Counted from the stretch's first letter, positions 45,850-58,974 are shown. The stretch is DNA of 64,000 bases from Protula sp. h YS-2021 (GCA_949752745.1 OX457031.1:20580199-20644198); one strand, 5' to 3'. The notes: generated by a model from the sequence alone, not told the origin. Numbers and translations: made by a program.

Positions 45850-48469
45850 GTGATGATTTCGATGTTAATTTGGAAGAGAAGTGAGTACGGCTGTGTACGG
45901 GGATTATTTACCAGTCAAAATACTACTCTTTCCTTTGATCACGTACTGAAAACCATGAAACAAAATGACAAAACCACGCGAGCGGGTGAACTGATCCGAA
46001 AAAAAACTCCCCTGTAGCACTGGGTAACACGAAACTTGACAGACAGACGAATGCAAACAGTGCACAAGAGTCAGCCCAAACCAGAGGGTGATTTTATTCT
46101 GTAATTTTTATACAAATGCATTCTCTTGTAAATTGTAGTTTTGTACTCGCCGGCAATGCTTCTGCTGAAGTGAAGGGGGGGGGGGCGGAACTTGGTGTCA
46201 AAAAATGCAAAGAGAGAGAGGTAAACTTGAGTCCAGACACACCCCGCCCTAAGTACCAATTTCGTTTAAAATGATAAGGGATGGGGGAGGAGTAATTTTA
46301 ATTAAGTTTTCCAACAAAAGGGGGTTCTTTCAGAACTGTACTCTGCGTTTGGTAAAAAGGGGTTTTTACTTCCAACTTAGCACTCTGCGTTTAGGGGCCT
46401 GTTTAAAAATCCATGGGCACACGTGGTAACCAGTTGGTACGTGAGTGCCCCCACTCCCCTGGGGATGTTTTCCGTCGTTTGTATTTGGCAATGTTAGAAG
46501 GAGATGGCGGTCAGTGGAACCGTGAAATTGGAAAAGGTCGAAATAAAATGCACTTACATCCTGGGATAGATTATCTATATACCCAGTATCACAGAAAACA
46601 GATTATTAGCGTTGGAGTAACAGCATGCTTGGATGGATGGGCCGACAAAGAGACGGACTGACGAACAACAACCTGGGTCCAAAGCTCGGCTGAGTACTAG
46701 TAAATATGTTGAAAAAGAATGCAGTATTAAAAGTGACAAGAAGCACACAAACCATCCAGTTTATGCCTCCCCAGTGCGCAACCTGAGAAAAAGAAAAAAG
46801 TCCGATGTCGTTTCGACCAGTTTAAATAAATGGGTAACCACAGCAAACTACATCGAGAGAACATGATTGGATGTCCGAGGAAACTGCATAAGATGTCGAG
46901 GGAATCACATCTAATCTTTCTCTTTTAATCGATGACGTCACACGGGTCTGAATAAAGCACTTTGGTTGCTTCAGAAATCATACTGGAAGGGGCTAGTGGT
47001 CAATTAGCCTATACTGATGACGCATTTTCATACTCCACTATTAGACACTTTGTAAAATCTTACTTCATTATCCTAAAATGACCGTAATCTTTTGATAGTG
47101 TTTCAGGACTTTTGAAACTATTTGGTCCTGCCTTCATATATCGGGCATAGGTTAGAAATGAAGCTGACAGCACAGGTCTTGGTTCGATTCCCTCAGACCC
47201 CTGTTTCCCGCAAGGGCTAGCAGATGGTTTGCAGTTCATCCATCTTTTTTCAATATTTTAAAGTGCTGCTTTTTTCGTGCTGCATAACAGCTGTCTTTTA
47301 GAAACGTACGATTAGCCGATCCAACCAGAAAGGAAATCCGATATCCACGCATGTGCTCGCAAAGGGCAAATTAGTTCTTCGCTCAGCTGTAGACAATAAG
47401 TGCACTTGCTTGTCATAAATGGAAATAAATGAAAACGAGAAAAGAAAATAAATGTGTAAGTTTTTGCCATAGTAGAAATGAGCAACATGCTCAGCAGATT
47501 TGTTGAAAACTTGACGCATCTTCTAATATAGTTATGCAGCGTGTACAGCAATAGTTTAGTTTAATTGGAAATACAATAGAAAGGTACAACTTTGTTTAAC
47601 ATCTGGCAATATCGAATACTATTGATAATGACATTTAAGGATTTTTTATTGCATGGATATATCAATTTTTATACAAAAATCATTCAAAGCACAATAAGGC
47701 TTCCACACTGCTTCAAATGAGTTACGGGAAATCGTTGCCACTCACCTGCCATTTTGTATGGACTCTATCCATAAAGTTAGATCAAAAGAGCAACAGCAAA
47801 ATGGTGGATGGTGCAGGGAAGGGGTTGAATAGCCGCTCAATATTGATCCATTCTGCTTAAAGTGCGCTGGTCTTCAGCGAAGAATTGAATCTCCGTGTGA
47901 TACATGACAGGACAATGTTCAGGGATCCGGCCCTGATCCGGCTGCTTGACGGTTTTCTCTCATTTATATTCACATCTCCAGGACGGGCCTATACACATTA
48001 CTGGAAATCGCAGTCACTTCTAGTAAATAGGAAAAGTCAACAAAAAAAACCAATTCTCATCACTGCAATCTTGGATTAAAAAATAATATAACAGTTTCAA
48101 AGTGCTAGATTGTGTGTTGACAAATGGATAAGTTCTTGAATGTAACACAGGCGTATGAAGATGGTACGAAGCGAAGATCACGCACGTAATTACTTCTAGG
48201 CTAGCGAAAAGAATCTGAAAACCCTACTTATTTAGCTTGCAAAACGCAACTTGTCTATTTGATACTGTAAAATACCCCAGGCAAATCGCATTTATTTCAT
48301 TTTCATTCCAAACAGTGGACCAATGTTTGTCATTTTTCACGTCAGTCCTTAAGCTTTAAAATGGCAAAGTTAAAACTTCTACAACATGTCACTTCTAAAG
48401 AAGTGAAGTGTAGCCTAATAGGAAAACATTTACATACGGGCCACCGAAAATCGATTGATACACTATTTT
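45850..48469. other. No gene recognised
   Basis: Frames such as 46413-46661 (+) and 46633-46866 (+) lack recognisable motifs. A lone tRNA B-box-like GGTTCGATTCC occurs at 47179, without a matching A box. Confidence 0.45.
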
Positions 48470-49308
48470 ATGGAATGCCATCTTAATACTAAATGCTAGG
48501 TTTTGATATGAAAATATAATTAAAGATATCAATAAATCAATGTAGATCTCATTAATTGATATTTTGCTGTCAATAACTGAATTTTAGATGGCAAAAATTT
48601 ATGTTTGAGATCAAAAACTCAATTTAACAAACTTAAAAAATGTTAAGGGAGACACACATTTATATAAATTCAACGAATTGTCAATCACATTTTGGAGATG
48701 AAAAACTGAAGCATTGATACAAACAATAACAACACAATTTCTTAGCTCAAGAATTGCCTTTTTCTGTACAGTAAAAAATAAAAGAAAGATTCTGTGTACG
48801 GGGACCAGTAATTAGTTTATTCACAGATGTTTGCTTCTGAATTTTTTATGCAAAAATAGACCGACATTTTGACATAAAAAATTAATTTTTGAGATCCGAA
48901 AATCATTTGCAGATTTTCAAAATATAAATTAAAAAAGTTTCAATTCGCAATAATATTATTGTGATGTGAATAAAAAGACAATAAGTTATTGAGCTCAAAA
49001 TTGAGATTTTGCTATCAAATATTTCATTTTTGCTATCAAGAATTGAACTTTTGATCTCTAAAAATAAATATGAGATATCATTTAATCATTCTTGATATCA
49101 ATCAATATTTTGTGATATCTCTAAATATTTATTATATCAAAAATTTTTTTTTTTTTTGAGATCAAGAATACATTTAGATATGTCAGATATATCATTACAG
49201 AATAAATGAAGCAAAAATGAATTCTTGATATTAAAAATCAATTTCTGAGATCAGAAATTAATTCCTGATATCAGTAATTGTCCAATGAATGTTAAAATGG
49301 CATTCCAT
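48470..49308. mobile_element. MITE-like element with terminal inverted repeats and 8-bp target duplication
   Basis: The left end ATGGAATGCCATCTTAA and right end TTAAAATGGCATTCCAT are inverted repeats. They are flanked by ACTATTTT (48462-48469) and ACTATTTA (49309-49316), a near-perfect 8-bp target duplication as made by hAT-superfamily transposases. The 839-bp interior is almost entirely a degenerate alternation of GAGATC / GATATC, AAAAATTGA and TTTTTGAT words with no coding capacity. Confidence 0.78.
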
Positions 49309-49319
49309 ACTATTTACCA

Positions 49320-50825
49320 GGTCTTGCACCCTTTTTTAAGTGGCCTCCATTTCTGTTGGCAACGAAACGTCGAAGCTACGACAAATAAACATAATAAAGC
49401 ATTGTTTCTTCTAGTATAAACAGGAAGCCTGTAAAAGAGCATCCGATTTAGGATGGCTATTTACCGAGCAGCACCCCCAGTTTGTAATGGCTAGGGGGGC
49501 CGACATCCTGAATAATTTTACTAAGCAATCAATAAAACAACAACCCTCATGCAAAGATATCATTATGGCCAAGCATCTGTTTTGTCCGTTATGGCTCGTC
49601 CTGCAGCAGCGTTTTTAAAAGTAGCGTCCACGGGTCAATTGTTATCCAAAATCCATTTGGTATTCTGATTTCTACACCAAATGGCCTACTTTTATAGCAA
49701 TGATGGACACTAATTGCAATAAATAATAGAGAAACAAATTCAAAATCCAGGTTGCTTTTTTAGATTCTGGGGGTACTGCTGATAAATTAAATGGAAATGC
49801 TTTACTTTATGACATATCTGAGGTAAGAAATAAAATGCTTTTGACAAAACAGTATGCCTTTTACACAAGGTAATAGAATTGTACCCTTTACCCTTTCAAG
49901 ACAATGACCCAAATAGCCTGTGGCCATTAATTAAAGATCATTGCTAAAAGATGAGTTAAAATGAACACCTCTCATGCCGCGTGCGTGCTGAGCAATCTCA
50001 AGCATTGTTGGGAAGTGCGAAAGAGATATCAACACCTGAAGGACCCAACAAGATCGTTTCGAATAATTTAAAATGGGCCAGTTGTTGCAGGGCGAAATAT
50101 AGCTGACTTCACCTGCGCCACCATTAATCTACCTATAAAATATAAGAAAATATATTTATGTTTACAATTCAGGTCATAAATTCATAATCCAATAGTGAAT
50201 GGAAATGCGACGAGTCAGAATCTGTTATATAATGGCGATAACTGTAATAATCGCAAACATTCAGCTGTGGATGTTCAGCGGCTACTTGCTCCGAAGCACT
50301 AAGCGGAAGATGTTCAGCCGTTCTTCAACCTATTTACAGGACGGTGAGTTCTAAGCCAAGTGGTCATTAGATGTCCCATCATATTTATTTCTGCTTTGGG
50401 CACTCTTGTTTGTTTCGATTGGCGTGGTTCTTGCTTTTCACCCATTTCTACTTTTCATTTACTGTTGATCAGCATGCCTCTGTTAATTCAGTACTTCCAG
50501 TACCTTCGGTATTTCTCATATCTGTAAACCTTGTTTTGGGGTTGTCTTTTGTTCGATGTGACAAATGACATGATACATGTTGAATTTATGATACAATCCA
50601 TTCTTCAATTTGTACCGTTCTGGGACAGATAAACAACTACACATTGGTTCCACAACATTATAGAAGGTGGAACCAAAACCTGGGCTAGTTTTATGGCATT
50701 TTTTTACAATTTTAAATTAGGCCATTGATAGCTATTCAACACGGATGGTGAATCTAGAACATGCCTTTCCATTTCACTCGCTCACATATTTCAAGATTAG
50801 GCTCTGTAGATCAGCAAAACTAACT
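49320..50825. other. No gene recognised
   Basis: No supported feature. A frame at 50371-50568 (+) is hydrophobic but unrecognised. Confidence 0.45.
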
Positions 50826-50828
50826 CTT

Positions 50829-51195
50829 ATTTCGTAAAACGAGCTATTACGATTAAAAGCGTAATTCGCGTTCTCCAATTTTAATGGGTTCCCTTCAGGT
50901 TATATTTACCACGCAACAATAGAAAAAGAACTTTTTGTGCTGCAGTTCGAAAGCACCTATCTCGCCATCCATCCATCGAGCAATCAGAATGACTGAGACA
51001 TCGTCTGCTAGTCTTTGTGTATGTAGGCCATTCCCTTTGAGCCTTACAAACTTGCCCAGGCTAGTTGGGGATGGATGGGATGTGAGAATTAGGTTAAAAG
51101 TGGAGAACGCGACTTACGCTTTTAATCATAAAAGCTCGCTTTACGAAACAAAACGTTAGTTCGCAAAAGCTTCGAATTCGCTTATCTCCACTTTT
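50829..51195. mobile_element. Foldback/MITE-like element, left partner of an inverted pair
   Basis: 50829-50877 and 51101-51149 are inverted repeats (about 49 bp, roughly 85% identical) around a core. A block within (50884-51040, containing CGTCTGCTAGTCTTTGTGTA) recurs in inverted orientation at 57485-57650. The TTCGCAAAAGCTTCGAATTC block at 51162 recurs inverted near 57677. Confidence 0.7.
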
Positions 51196-51199
51196 AATA

Positions 51200-52220
51200 A
51201 AACTTGAGTCCGGGGCAGGGGAGCCTGTCATTCTTTTGAATTGCCCAAAAAGGTCGCTAATTACAATATGGCTTGAAAAGCTCGTTATTTGAATCAATGG
51301 GCACTTGACGTACATGAAAAAATAAAACTTGTCAGCTAAGTTTCAATTCTTTTAATGTTTTCCCATTGAAAAAGTCCGGAAGAGTATCATTCCTGTCTTG
51401 TAACATAAAATAAAATCAAGGACAAGTGTAGAAATATCATATCACAGCAACTGTAAGTCGAGATGAAAAAGGCTTCCAGCCATGACTTAATCTTTGAGAA
51501 CTCCAGCCGCCCACTGGATGGATCCCTACCTCAGGTTCTCACTATTCATTTGCTATGTATTCTTGTACAATTACGTTTATTAGTAATTTTACAATAGGAT
51601 CGTAAATCTATAGGATTTACGTAAACTAAAACCTTTGACACTTCAAGCTACGAGACTGAAGTGCCTTGACAAAACATGCTGATAATACTTGCATACAGTG
51701 ACTGTGTTATCTAAATTTTTCTTTAACCAAGAATTTCTCTAATCTTAGAGTGTTTATTTGAAATAAACCTGTAAAGATTTACTAGATTGCTTTAAAATCT
51801 TCTGTAAATCGGCAGAAAATGAAATATAGACACTTTTCAGCTGATTTGTGACTACTTCCTTGTATGGGGCCGTTATTGTCCCATGGGCCCTTTATGACAC
51901 TATGGTACTCAGTACCGTGACTAAGGGGCTGGTCTTTCGGTCTTCCGGGCACACGGGCATATGGTCACTGCGGTACGTCTGGGACAGTAATGGTCCCTTC
52001 TTTCTTTCTGAAAGACTTGTTAAGAAAGGAGTCAATTTTTAAGATACCCGAGTAGCCGTAAGGCCGAAGACCGGGACGCACCAATTACACATACTTCAAT
52101 AAACAACTCGGAATATGTTGAATGCTTAATTAAGTAAACGTCCATCGTTTGCCCGAAACTTAAGTTGCCCTTCTGCTTGCCCTTGTTTTTGAACTTGGGG
52201 GACGTAGATCTACAACAGAA
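51200..52220. other. Non-coding, probably the 3' flank or terminal region of the DIRS copy
   Basis: No coding frame. 51850-52080 has GC-richer sequence (ATGGGGCCGTTATTGTCCCA, GGTACTCAGTACCGTGACTA) unlike its AT-rich surroundings. It could be part of the retroelement terminal repeat. Confidence 0.4.
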
Positions 52221-52224
52221 ACCA

Positions 52225-53263
52225 TCAGCCGGTAATTGTCGTTTTTGATGCTATGAACGGTCCCAATGAGTAGAGACCGGACAGCTCATCCTGGGAGAAA
52301 TCTTTCAGATAATATTTAACAAAAGAGTTGGGGGAAGACCAACAACCCGTTTTTTATATATCTGAAAGAGATACATTGCGTAGAACCCTAAGGAAGTTTG
52401 CAACTTGTCTCACCTGGTGGACTTTGACTTTTTGTTCCGCAGACGGGTTCGAGTCTATTTGTGTCTCGTCATAGACTGCCAAAATGATCTTTTTTATGTA
52501 ATTTGAAATAGATTGCTTCGAAAGATCTGTGGCATAAAGGAAATGATGAGCGCCTTCTGGTTTTCTGCTCTGTAGGCTTATGACATTTCCAAATATTGGC
52601 GTAAAGCCTTGACGGGAAACAGCGGTTGTCTGGCAGGGATGGAAGGGTGATGTGATCGAACGTGCCCATCTCTTGGGTCATGATATGGATTTTGCCCATG
52701 AAACCTGCCCTAGGGACCAGGGTGACCTTTTCCCAGGTGCCTTCATCTTTTTTTACCTTTCTGTCCAGTGCAGGAATCTCACTTCTCCTTTTGCCCTACG
52801 CTAATGCCAATAAAAACGTGACTCTAAGTGTTGCTCTTTCAGCCAAAATCATGTCTTCGCCGAAGATGTCTGGGCGTTGGAGATAACGCAAGACTAAAGA
52901 TAAATCCCACTGTGCTATGTTGGAGGGGAAGGGAGGGGAGTTTACCTTAAAATGTCTTACCAGTTGTGAGAGGGCCGAATCTTCGCCCGGGTCATTCCCT
53001 GTTGACGCTTTGAGTCTGAACCCTATAGCGGCCCTATAGTCCTCGGCGGAACCTACTTTTAACATTTCGTCCGTGAATAAGTGATCGAGGAAATCTGTCA
53101 CCAGTACTGGGCTGGCCTGAAACGGGTCCATTCTTGAGCTGTTACACCAGGCGGAAAACATGTTCCCCTGAGACCTGTAAACTTTAGCCGTACAGCCCTT
53201 GTGACTGTTTGTTATTTTCTCTCTTACCTGTTTGTGCAATTGGCTTCTGGGGCCATGGGGCAT
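52225..53263 (-). pseudogene. DIRS family 1 tyrosine recombinase (minus copy)
   Basis: The frame 53263-52796 covers the core-binding part (AKVYRSQGNMFSAWCNSSRM, LDHLFTDEMLKVGSAEDYRA, VTFLLALA) and stops at TAG. The same frame continues with GKRRSEIPALDRKV, the first-Arg region (GEIHAL in the other copy). After a frameshift follow KVHQVRQVANFL (the H-x-x-R motif) and, after a further stop, TGCWSSPNSFVKYYLKDF (Tyr region) and YSLGPF. The catalytic pattern R...HxxR...Y is therefore recognisable. Confidence 0.78.
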
Positions 53264-53479
53264 TGAGCAGTAGAAACGATGGTTTCAACTTGATTACCCT
53301 CTGCAGGACTTGACCTAAGATTGCCTGAGGAGGAAAGGCATGCAGAACTTCGTTCAGTGGCCACTGACAATTGAGGGCGTCCACTGCCCAGGCCGCCTGA
53401 TCTGGGCAGGGAGAGACGTAACGGGGAAGCTGGGAAGTCATTGTGCTTGCAAACAGGTCTAACGTTGAGGGACCTCACG

Positions 53480-54311
53480 ATGACTGGTGTGTTATTCACT
53501 GACAGGATCGTGGGGACAGGCACCATTCAGTGTGGATTACTTGACCCTGCCTGGAAACTAAATCCACTAGTACTTTCAGTTTCTCGGCCAGGTGACAGGC
53601 TGAAATAGTTAATTTGTTCAGGGTAATCCAGACCACTCGGAGTTCCAGCCAGTTTATGTGTCAGAATGAAGGGAGGGGGGCCATCTGCCCTTCCATACCT
53701 GACCGTGCCAGTAAATACCCCACCCCGAGTGGGATACGTCTGTCTGAATTTCTACATCTGATCTGGGGTGGGGGGTCCCTCGGACATGACCTGGAGATCG
53801 CATCACCATTGTAGCGGCTGTCGATAGGCCGAAGCGAAGTGCCAGAAACCAAAATCGTCTTTTTCCCACTTGAAATGCCAGAAATTTCCTGGCTGAGTAA
53901 TGTAGGGGGATATGTGGGTAGACATCGGAGAGGTCTATGGAGGTGCCCCACATCCCATCCCGTAATGACCCTTTTATCACCTGGGCCGTGTCCATCTGGA
54001 AGGTGGCCACTCGGAGGAAACCGTTTATAGGGGAGAGATCGATTACTAGTCAACAGAAATACCCTGCTGTAAAAGCCCATTTGAGTTTCTGGCATTTCCT
54101 CGATTGTCTCTTTTTGTGTTAAGCTCAGTAACATTTCGTGAACAGCTAAGTCCTTTTCTGACCCCTTAGGGTAGGAGTTGACCAGTTGCTTTGGCGCGTG
54201 GGTGGTTAGGGGATGTGGCACTTGTGCCCGTTTTGGCCTCGATTGAATGGAAGGCAGCAACCCATCTTTAACCACCGTACTACCCCTCGAGAAGCCCCCT
54301 TCTCGTCTCAT
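53480..54311 (-). pseudogene. DIRS family 1 reverse transcriptase / RNase H (minus copy), palm deleted
   Basis: RT fingers are visible as ETQMGFYSRVFLLTSN, then in another frame GMWGTSIDLSDVYPHIPLHY, SARKFLAFQ and LRFGLSTA. Only about 16 residues later comes the RNase H start DVEIQTDVSHSGWGIYWHG. The segment that should carry the Y-x-D-D catalytic motif and the thumb is absent. The RNase H part continues to about 53480 with frame changes. Confidence 0.72.
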
Positions 54312-54445
54312 TGCCGCCAGAACTTTCCTAGTCTTTCTGCTACGGGCAAGGAGAGGTTTGAGGAGAGTAATCTTTACAAATCTTCTAAACTTGTTAAAGT
54401 ATCGGCAGGAGATGAGAGATCACGGGGTGGTACTTTGATTGGTTG

Positions 54446-56626
54446 CTACCCGAACGACTGTGGAGACGGGCCCTCTCTTTTACTGCCGGTGCTGGGTTTC
54501 GGTCTCTTGATAGGGGGCTGTTGTGGCTGCGCACTCCGCTTGCCCTGTGTCGGTGTGGGTTGCTGCGGCCGTTTCCTCTTCAGAGGTCGCTTAAATGAGG
54601 ACTGGGACATCCTGAACATGAGGGCATAATCCTGTGATAGTGAGCGACTTTCTTGGTTCACCCTGTCGACCTCGGCGGGCAAACAGCTCTCGTTCCCCCA
54701 GATGTCGTAGGCCTTTGACACTGGACCAGCAGTGCTGGAGAAAGGCGTCTCGACGGAGGTATATTATTGATGTCATCAGAAAGGTTGAAAGCTTGACCAC
54801 GTCCCGGGTAGCTAAGGCCAGGCATTCCATTAGTTTAGTAGACACCGGATCACTGATGTGTAGGTCTTCCCATCACGTTTTCAGCGCCTTCAGCGTATGA
54901 TCTTTGAAAGACATTATATTCAGAATGTGCCGGAAAGACGCCTCAATGGTCTTGGCGTCTTTCTCCACTAATGGAATGTCTTAGTCACTACGCACTGTAG
55001 GCATCCAGACTATGCGCTTCACGGGTTGTTTCAAAGTCTCCAGAGGGATCAATTCATCTGCTCACCGATACTAGGCAGTGTTTAGATAAGTGAAACCGTG
55101 ACAGTGTGCGACCCTCACCGTTTTGTCCCTCTTTTTGAAATCCTTCGCGCGAATCGTGACAGCATGAGCAACGCCCTCGCTGGTGGATAATGCTATGAAA
55201 GAGTCCTGTTGTGGTAGAGCAGCCTGAGATGTCATACGAATGGGAGGATCCTCTTTATCTAAACTTGGGGTGCCACAGGAGACCTCTGCCAAGCGGGCTG
55301 TCTCTTGAATGGCATCTCTGAACGGTACGCCTTCCGGCGCTATAATGGAAGCGGCACTCGAGGGGGGTGCGTCCTCGACCGGGGGAGCAAGGTCTGGTGG
55401 GGAGGGAGTTCGGATAGGGCGTCTACCCGCTGCCACTGCCAAAGTCTCTGCCCCCGGCCTGGGGACCGTACCTGGTCCATTGAGCTTAGTGGGAGGTGGA
55501 AAGGGGATTGGACTGATGTATTCTCCTCCACGTCCTCCTCTTCCGAATCCTGATCGTCAGAGGCCGCCTCTGGTAGCTGTGGTTGTTGTTGTGACGTTTG
55601 GGGTTCCCCAGATGGGGTGTAAATCTCTCTGTCTCCCTATTGCTAGGAACTGTGGAAAGGGGAGAATCATCCATCCGCCCAATTTCCGCGTCCTGCTCTA
55701 GCAAAGCAGAGACTTGGCCCTAGGGGGCACGCCCACGGAATCCTCTTCACTGATGGTGACCGTCTTTTGAATGTCCGCGTTCGGGTCAACGGGGAGGTGT
55801 GGTGTGGGCGAGCCCTACGTCGCTGCCACTGACTGATCCTTCGAAGGAGGACGAGAAATCGTAGCTGACGGTCTGGACTTTTCTTTTTGGCTAAGCAATG
55901 TTTCTTGTTTCTGTACTTGCCGTTGTAAATCCAAAAGTTGCTTTTGCAGCTGCGATTTCATGGACAGGAAAGCTGAAAAGTCACTAGGGAGACGCTGTAG
56001 CTGGGGGCGGGGTTAACTCTTCCGGAGGGGGAATGCCTAGCTGGCCTGCTACCGCTGGGAGAACTGTCCCGTATCCTTGTGTGTGATTGTCACTTGCTCA
56101 GTTGAAGGAGCTTTGAACGCACCCTCCGGACTGCCAATGGGTTTCACCCTCGGGGATGATGACCATGCCTCTTGGAGAAGATCCCGTTCTTTCCCTTCCG
56201 GAATATCCAATTCTGCTACAGTTTCGAGAAAAGCCCGTCCCCTGTTCTTGGGTTTCTGTGTCTCTTGGATGACGACGTCGCGTCCGATTCTGACCCAGCG
56301 TCTAAATGTACCGGCGTGGAGACCTGGCCCAGTATGACGGAGTTCGCCTTCTTCATGGTATCCTGAATAAATTCACTAGTAACAAATGAGGCTGAAGAGA
56401 AGAACCTGCGCTTTTCCCGCCTGCGTTAGTTCTTGGCCCTCTTCCATAAAAGGGCCTTCCAGTCCTCTGGAGTGAGGTGTTGACACACCGGGCACGGGTT
56501 GTCTTGCTCGCACAGAGGTATTCCGTTGTTTCGTCTGCAGCGGTCACAGGTGGAGTGAAAATTACACGAGGGGGGATAAATACACTGAGGCAGTAGCGGT
56601 AGAGAGTGTAGATTGGCCTCTGTCAT
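54446..56626 (-). pseudogene. DIRS family 1 gag-like ORF (minus copy)
   Basis: Starts at MTEANLHSLPLLPQC with a cysteine-rich motif soon after (CDRCRRNNGIPLC, then CPVCQHLTPEDW). This resembles the N-terminal Cys motif of gag in animal DIRS/Ngaro-type elements. Further on are RMTSQAALPQQDSFIAL (55071-55442), ATRDVVKLSTFLMTSIIYLR (54591-54845) and a basic Pro/Gln-rich tail (KRPLKRKRPQQPTPTQGKR). At least two frame changes occur. Confidence 0.7.
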
Positions 56627-56629
56627 ATC

Positions 56630-57480
56630 TGAAAAGCAAGCAGAGAAAAAACGACCATAAGAACATGTAGGTTTATGCGAACAAACTACTACATTTTCTA
56701 GGCGTTCTGCTCTTTACTGCAAGCTTTACCCCTCAATACTGTGTAAACAATCGCCCAGTTACTACAGTGAGCCGATTTGCTGATTCACGACGAAAAGGGA
56801 GGTTTGTCTGAACGAAATTCCGTACCAGGATCGCTTCGGGATGGCCGTAATGGGCCTGTTCCCGTTTCCGGCATGGGTCTGTATTGCCTCGGATGGTACC
56901 TGTGGACCATCGGACCACAACGGGAAAATGGTCCCGTCCGGCCCAGAATGGTCTCCACGTACCTGAGACCGTGTTTTCATAATGGAAAAACGGTCCCGGT
57001 AGTGAAAGAGACCCTCAGACGTCGCAGAAAACGTCTCTTTTCGTCATAAAACTCGCAGACCTTGTTCTGCAAAGGTTGAAAAGCGTCACATGGAGTAAAG
57101 CTTAAGCAAAACTGGCGATTTCCGCGATGACACAGCTGGCTGGGTAAGCTTGGAGTCCAAGCAGGCACACGAGCCTGAAAAGATCCTACTCCTAGACGAA
57201 TTGTGGTGGAACCGGGAAATTCCTCGATCTGACATAATAGTGGAGAAAGAGGCGCACTTCAAGGGACCGAAAAATGTCACCGTGTCGTGCAAACTCAACC
57301 TTACTTGATCGAAGAACAAAGTGTCGAATTTATGTTACTTAAACTCCATAAATTTATCCCAGAGCACAGTAACTGATAAAATAATCCATAAGGTAGGTAA
57401 TCTAGGAAAATATGAAGCAATTCGCACCTTAAACCAGTTCTCTTGCTGCAAAAATCTGGCAGCACACATAATGGCGTGTT
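56630..57480. other. Non-coding, probably 5' flank or terminal region of the DIRS copy
   Basis: 56800-57010 is GC-rich (GGTACCTGTGGACCATCGGA, GAATGGTCTCCACGTACCTG) like 51850-52080 on the other side of the element. No coding similarity. Confidence 0.4.
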
Positions 57481-57484
57481 TTTT

Positions 57485-57683
57485 GTAATGCCACGTAAAA
57501 GGGAATGGCCTACATACACAAAGACTAGCAGACGATGTTTCAATCATTCTGATTGGTCAATGGATGGATGGCGGGATAGGTGCTTTTGAACTGCAGCACA
57601 AAAAGTTTTTTTTCTATTGTTGCCGGAAGGGAACCCAATAAAAGTGGAGATAACCGAATTCGAAGCTTTTGCGAAGTAAAATG
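57485..57683. mobile_element. Foldback/MITE-like element, right partner of an inverted pair
   Basis: On the complementary strand it matches 50884-51040 closely (TGTGCTGCAGTTC.AAAGCACC, CATCGTCTGCTAGTCTTTGT) and ends in TTCGCAAAAGCTTCGAATTC as at 51162. It is about 6.6 kb from its partner and opposite in orientation, with the DIRS copy between. Confidence 0.72.
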
Positions 57684-58086
57684 TATATTGAATCCTTTCC
57701 GTGGTGCATCAGTCATTACAGACTATAGATAGATACCCATATACAATATATAAATTCCCCTCCCCAATAGGACTTAAATTATTTCAAAAATATTTACGCA
57801 TTAAAATATAGTTCGTTGTTTAGTTCTGATAAAATTTATTTAACTTGTTACCCACTGTGAGGACTTTCGGCACATCCACACTTCAGTGAGGTTTAGCTAA
57901 TCGCTGACTCCAGTTATAGTTAAAACTTCAATAATTTAAACCATTATACTGTTTTTGTGATGCTCCCAAGCAATGAATAAAGCCCTTGTCATACGACCCC
58001 TCCTATCCAGCAAACACTTAAAAATATGCCTTTGACGATCCAAGACCCATTCCTTTAAATAGGATATTATCACGGGAAACTTTCTC

Positions 58087-58969
58087 CGGTGTGCCAGTAT
58101 ATCTTGCCCCCTGTATCGCTTCCCCCTGGTGGAAGCTAGACTACTTTGTCTCCTCCACCTGGTATTTTTTGCCCTCTATTCAGCTCCCCCCCATTCTAGC
58201 TTCCACCTCCCTGTAAAGTTTTCGTTTTTTTTCTTTCTGTAACCTGTTCATCTCCCCTCCTCCTCCAGCAATTCTAGCTTTCTCCAATTTTGTCTATTGA
58301 TTTTTCTTCCTGCTGCTGAATCAAAGGCACAATTGCAATCCGTCTTTATCCTGCTTTTAATATCCGATTCTGTGACAACCAAAATTTAAGATTAATCTGA
58401 TTGTTTAACCTCCGTCGTTTTTACCAGCATCGCCGCTGTATTGAAATGAAACGAAACCACATCTTTTGTTTTAATTTTTATTTGTGTATTGTAACAGGCG
58501 ATTAAACAGCTAGATAAGATATCTCGGGATAAGACTTAGCCTTGACAGTAAGTAAAAATTGGAAGCTTTTTCACCACCTGGTATCACTTTTTAAAGATAA
58601 AGAGAAAGATAAAATTGAACATACAACAAAGCGCTTCTTGAAAAATGTGGATGTTATTTATGATAATCCTAGCTATCAGAAGTATCCACCGATCTCTCTA
58701 AAAATGTTAAAATTATAGTAAGAGGAAAACAAAGAACTTCCTGATCAAGAAAGCCTTTTTATATTTTTGGTTGAATTTAGTTAACAAAGTAGCTGAAGAC
58801 AGTTCTGGACAGTTCAATTGAGTGCATTTATTCACATGAACGAATATTATAAAATACAAAAAAAAGTATCGGGAGGGTGGGGGGATACACTGGAGGAGGT
58901 GGGGAAGATAGCCTAGTATACCTCCCCCGGGGGAACCTGTACAGGGGGTAAGATAGCCTGTTACACCGG
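58087..58969. mobile_element. MITE-like element, family TCCGGTGTAACAG, copy 1
   Basis: The left end TCCGGTGTGCCAGTATATCT and right end ending CCTGTTACACCGG are inverted repeats. Similarity continues inward for roughly 80-100 bp (CTTCCCCCTGG.GGAAGCTAGACTA and its complement). Internal words such as TGTATTGTAACAGGCGATTA are shared with copy 2. Confidence 0.82.
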
Positions 58970-58974
58970 ATATG

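Larger units (their letters stand above)
52225..56626 (-). mobile_element. Decayed DIRS-class retroelement, family 1, minus-strand copy
   Basis: Read on the minus strand the order is gag-like (56626-54446), reverse transcriptase (about 54311-53770), RNase H (about 53765-53480) and tyrosine recombinase (53263-52225). It is GC-richer than the surrounding DNA. It aligns block by block with the plus-strand copy at 36.8-40.5 kb. Frameshifts and stops occur in each ORF. It is the better preserved of the two. Confidence 0.88.

Noticed and set aside
47175..47210. tRNA B-box-like GGTTCGATTCC
   Set aside because: No A box at the right distance and no cloverleaf stems.
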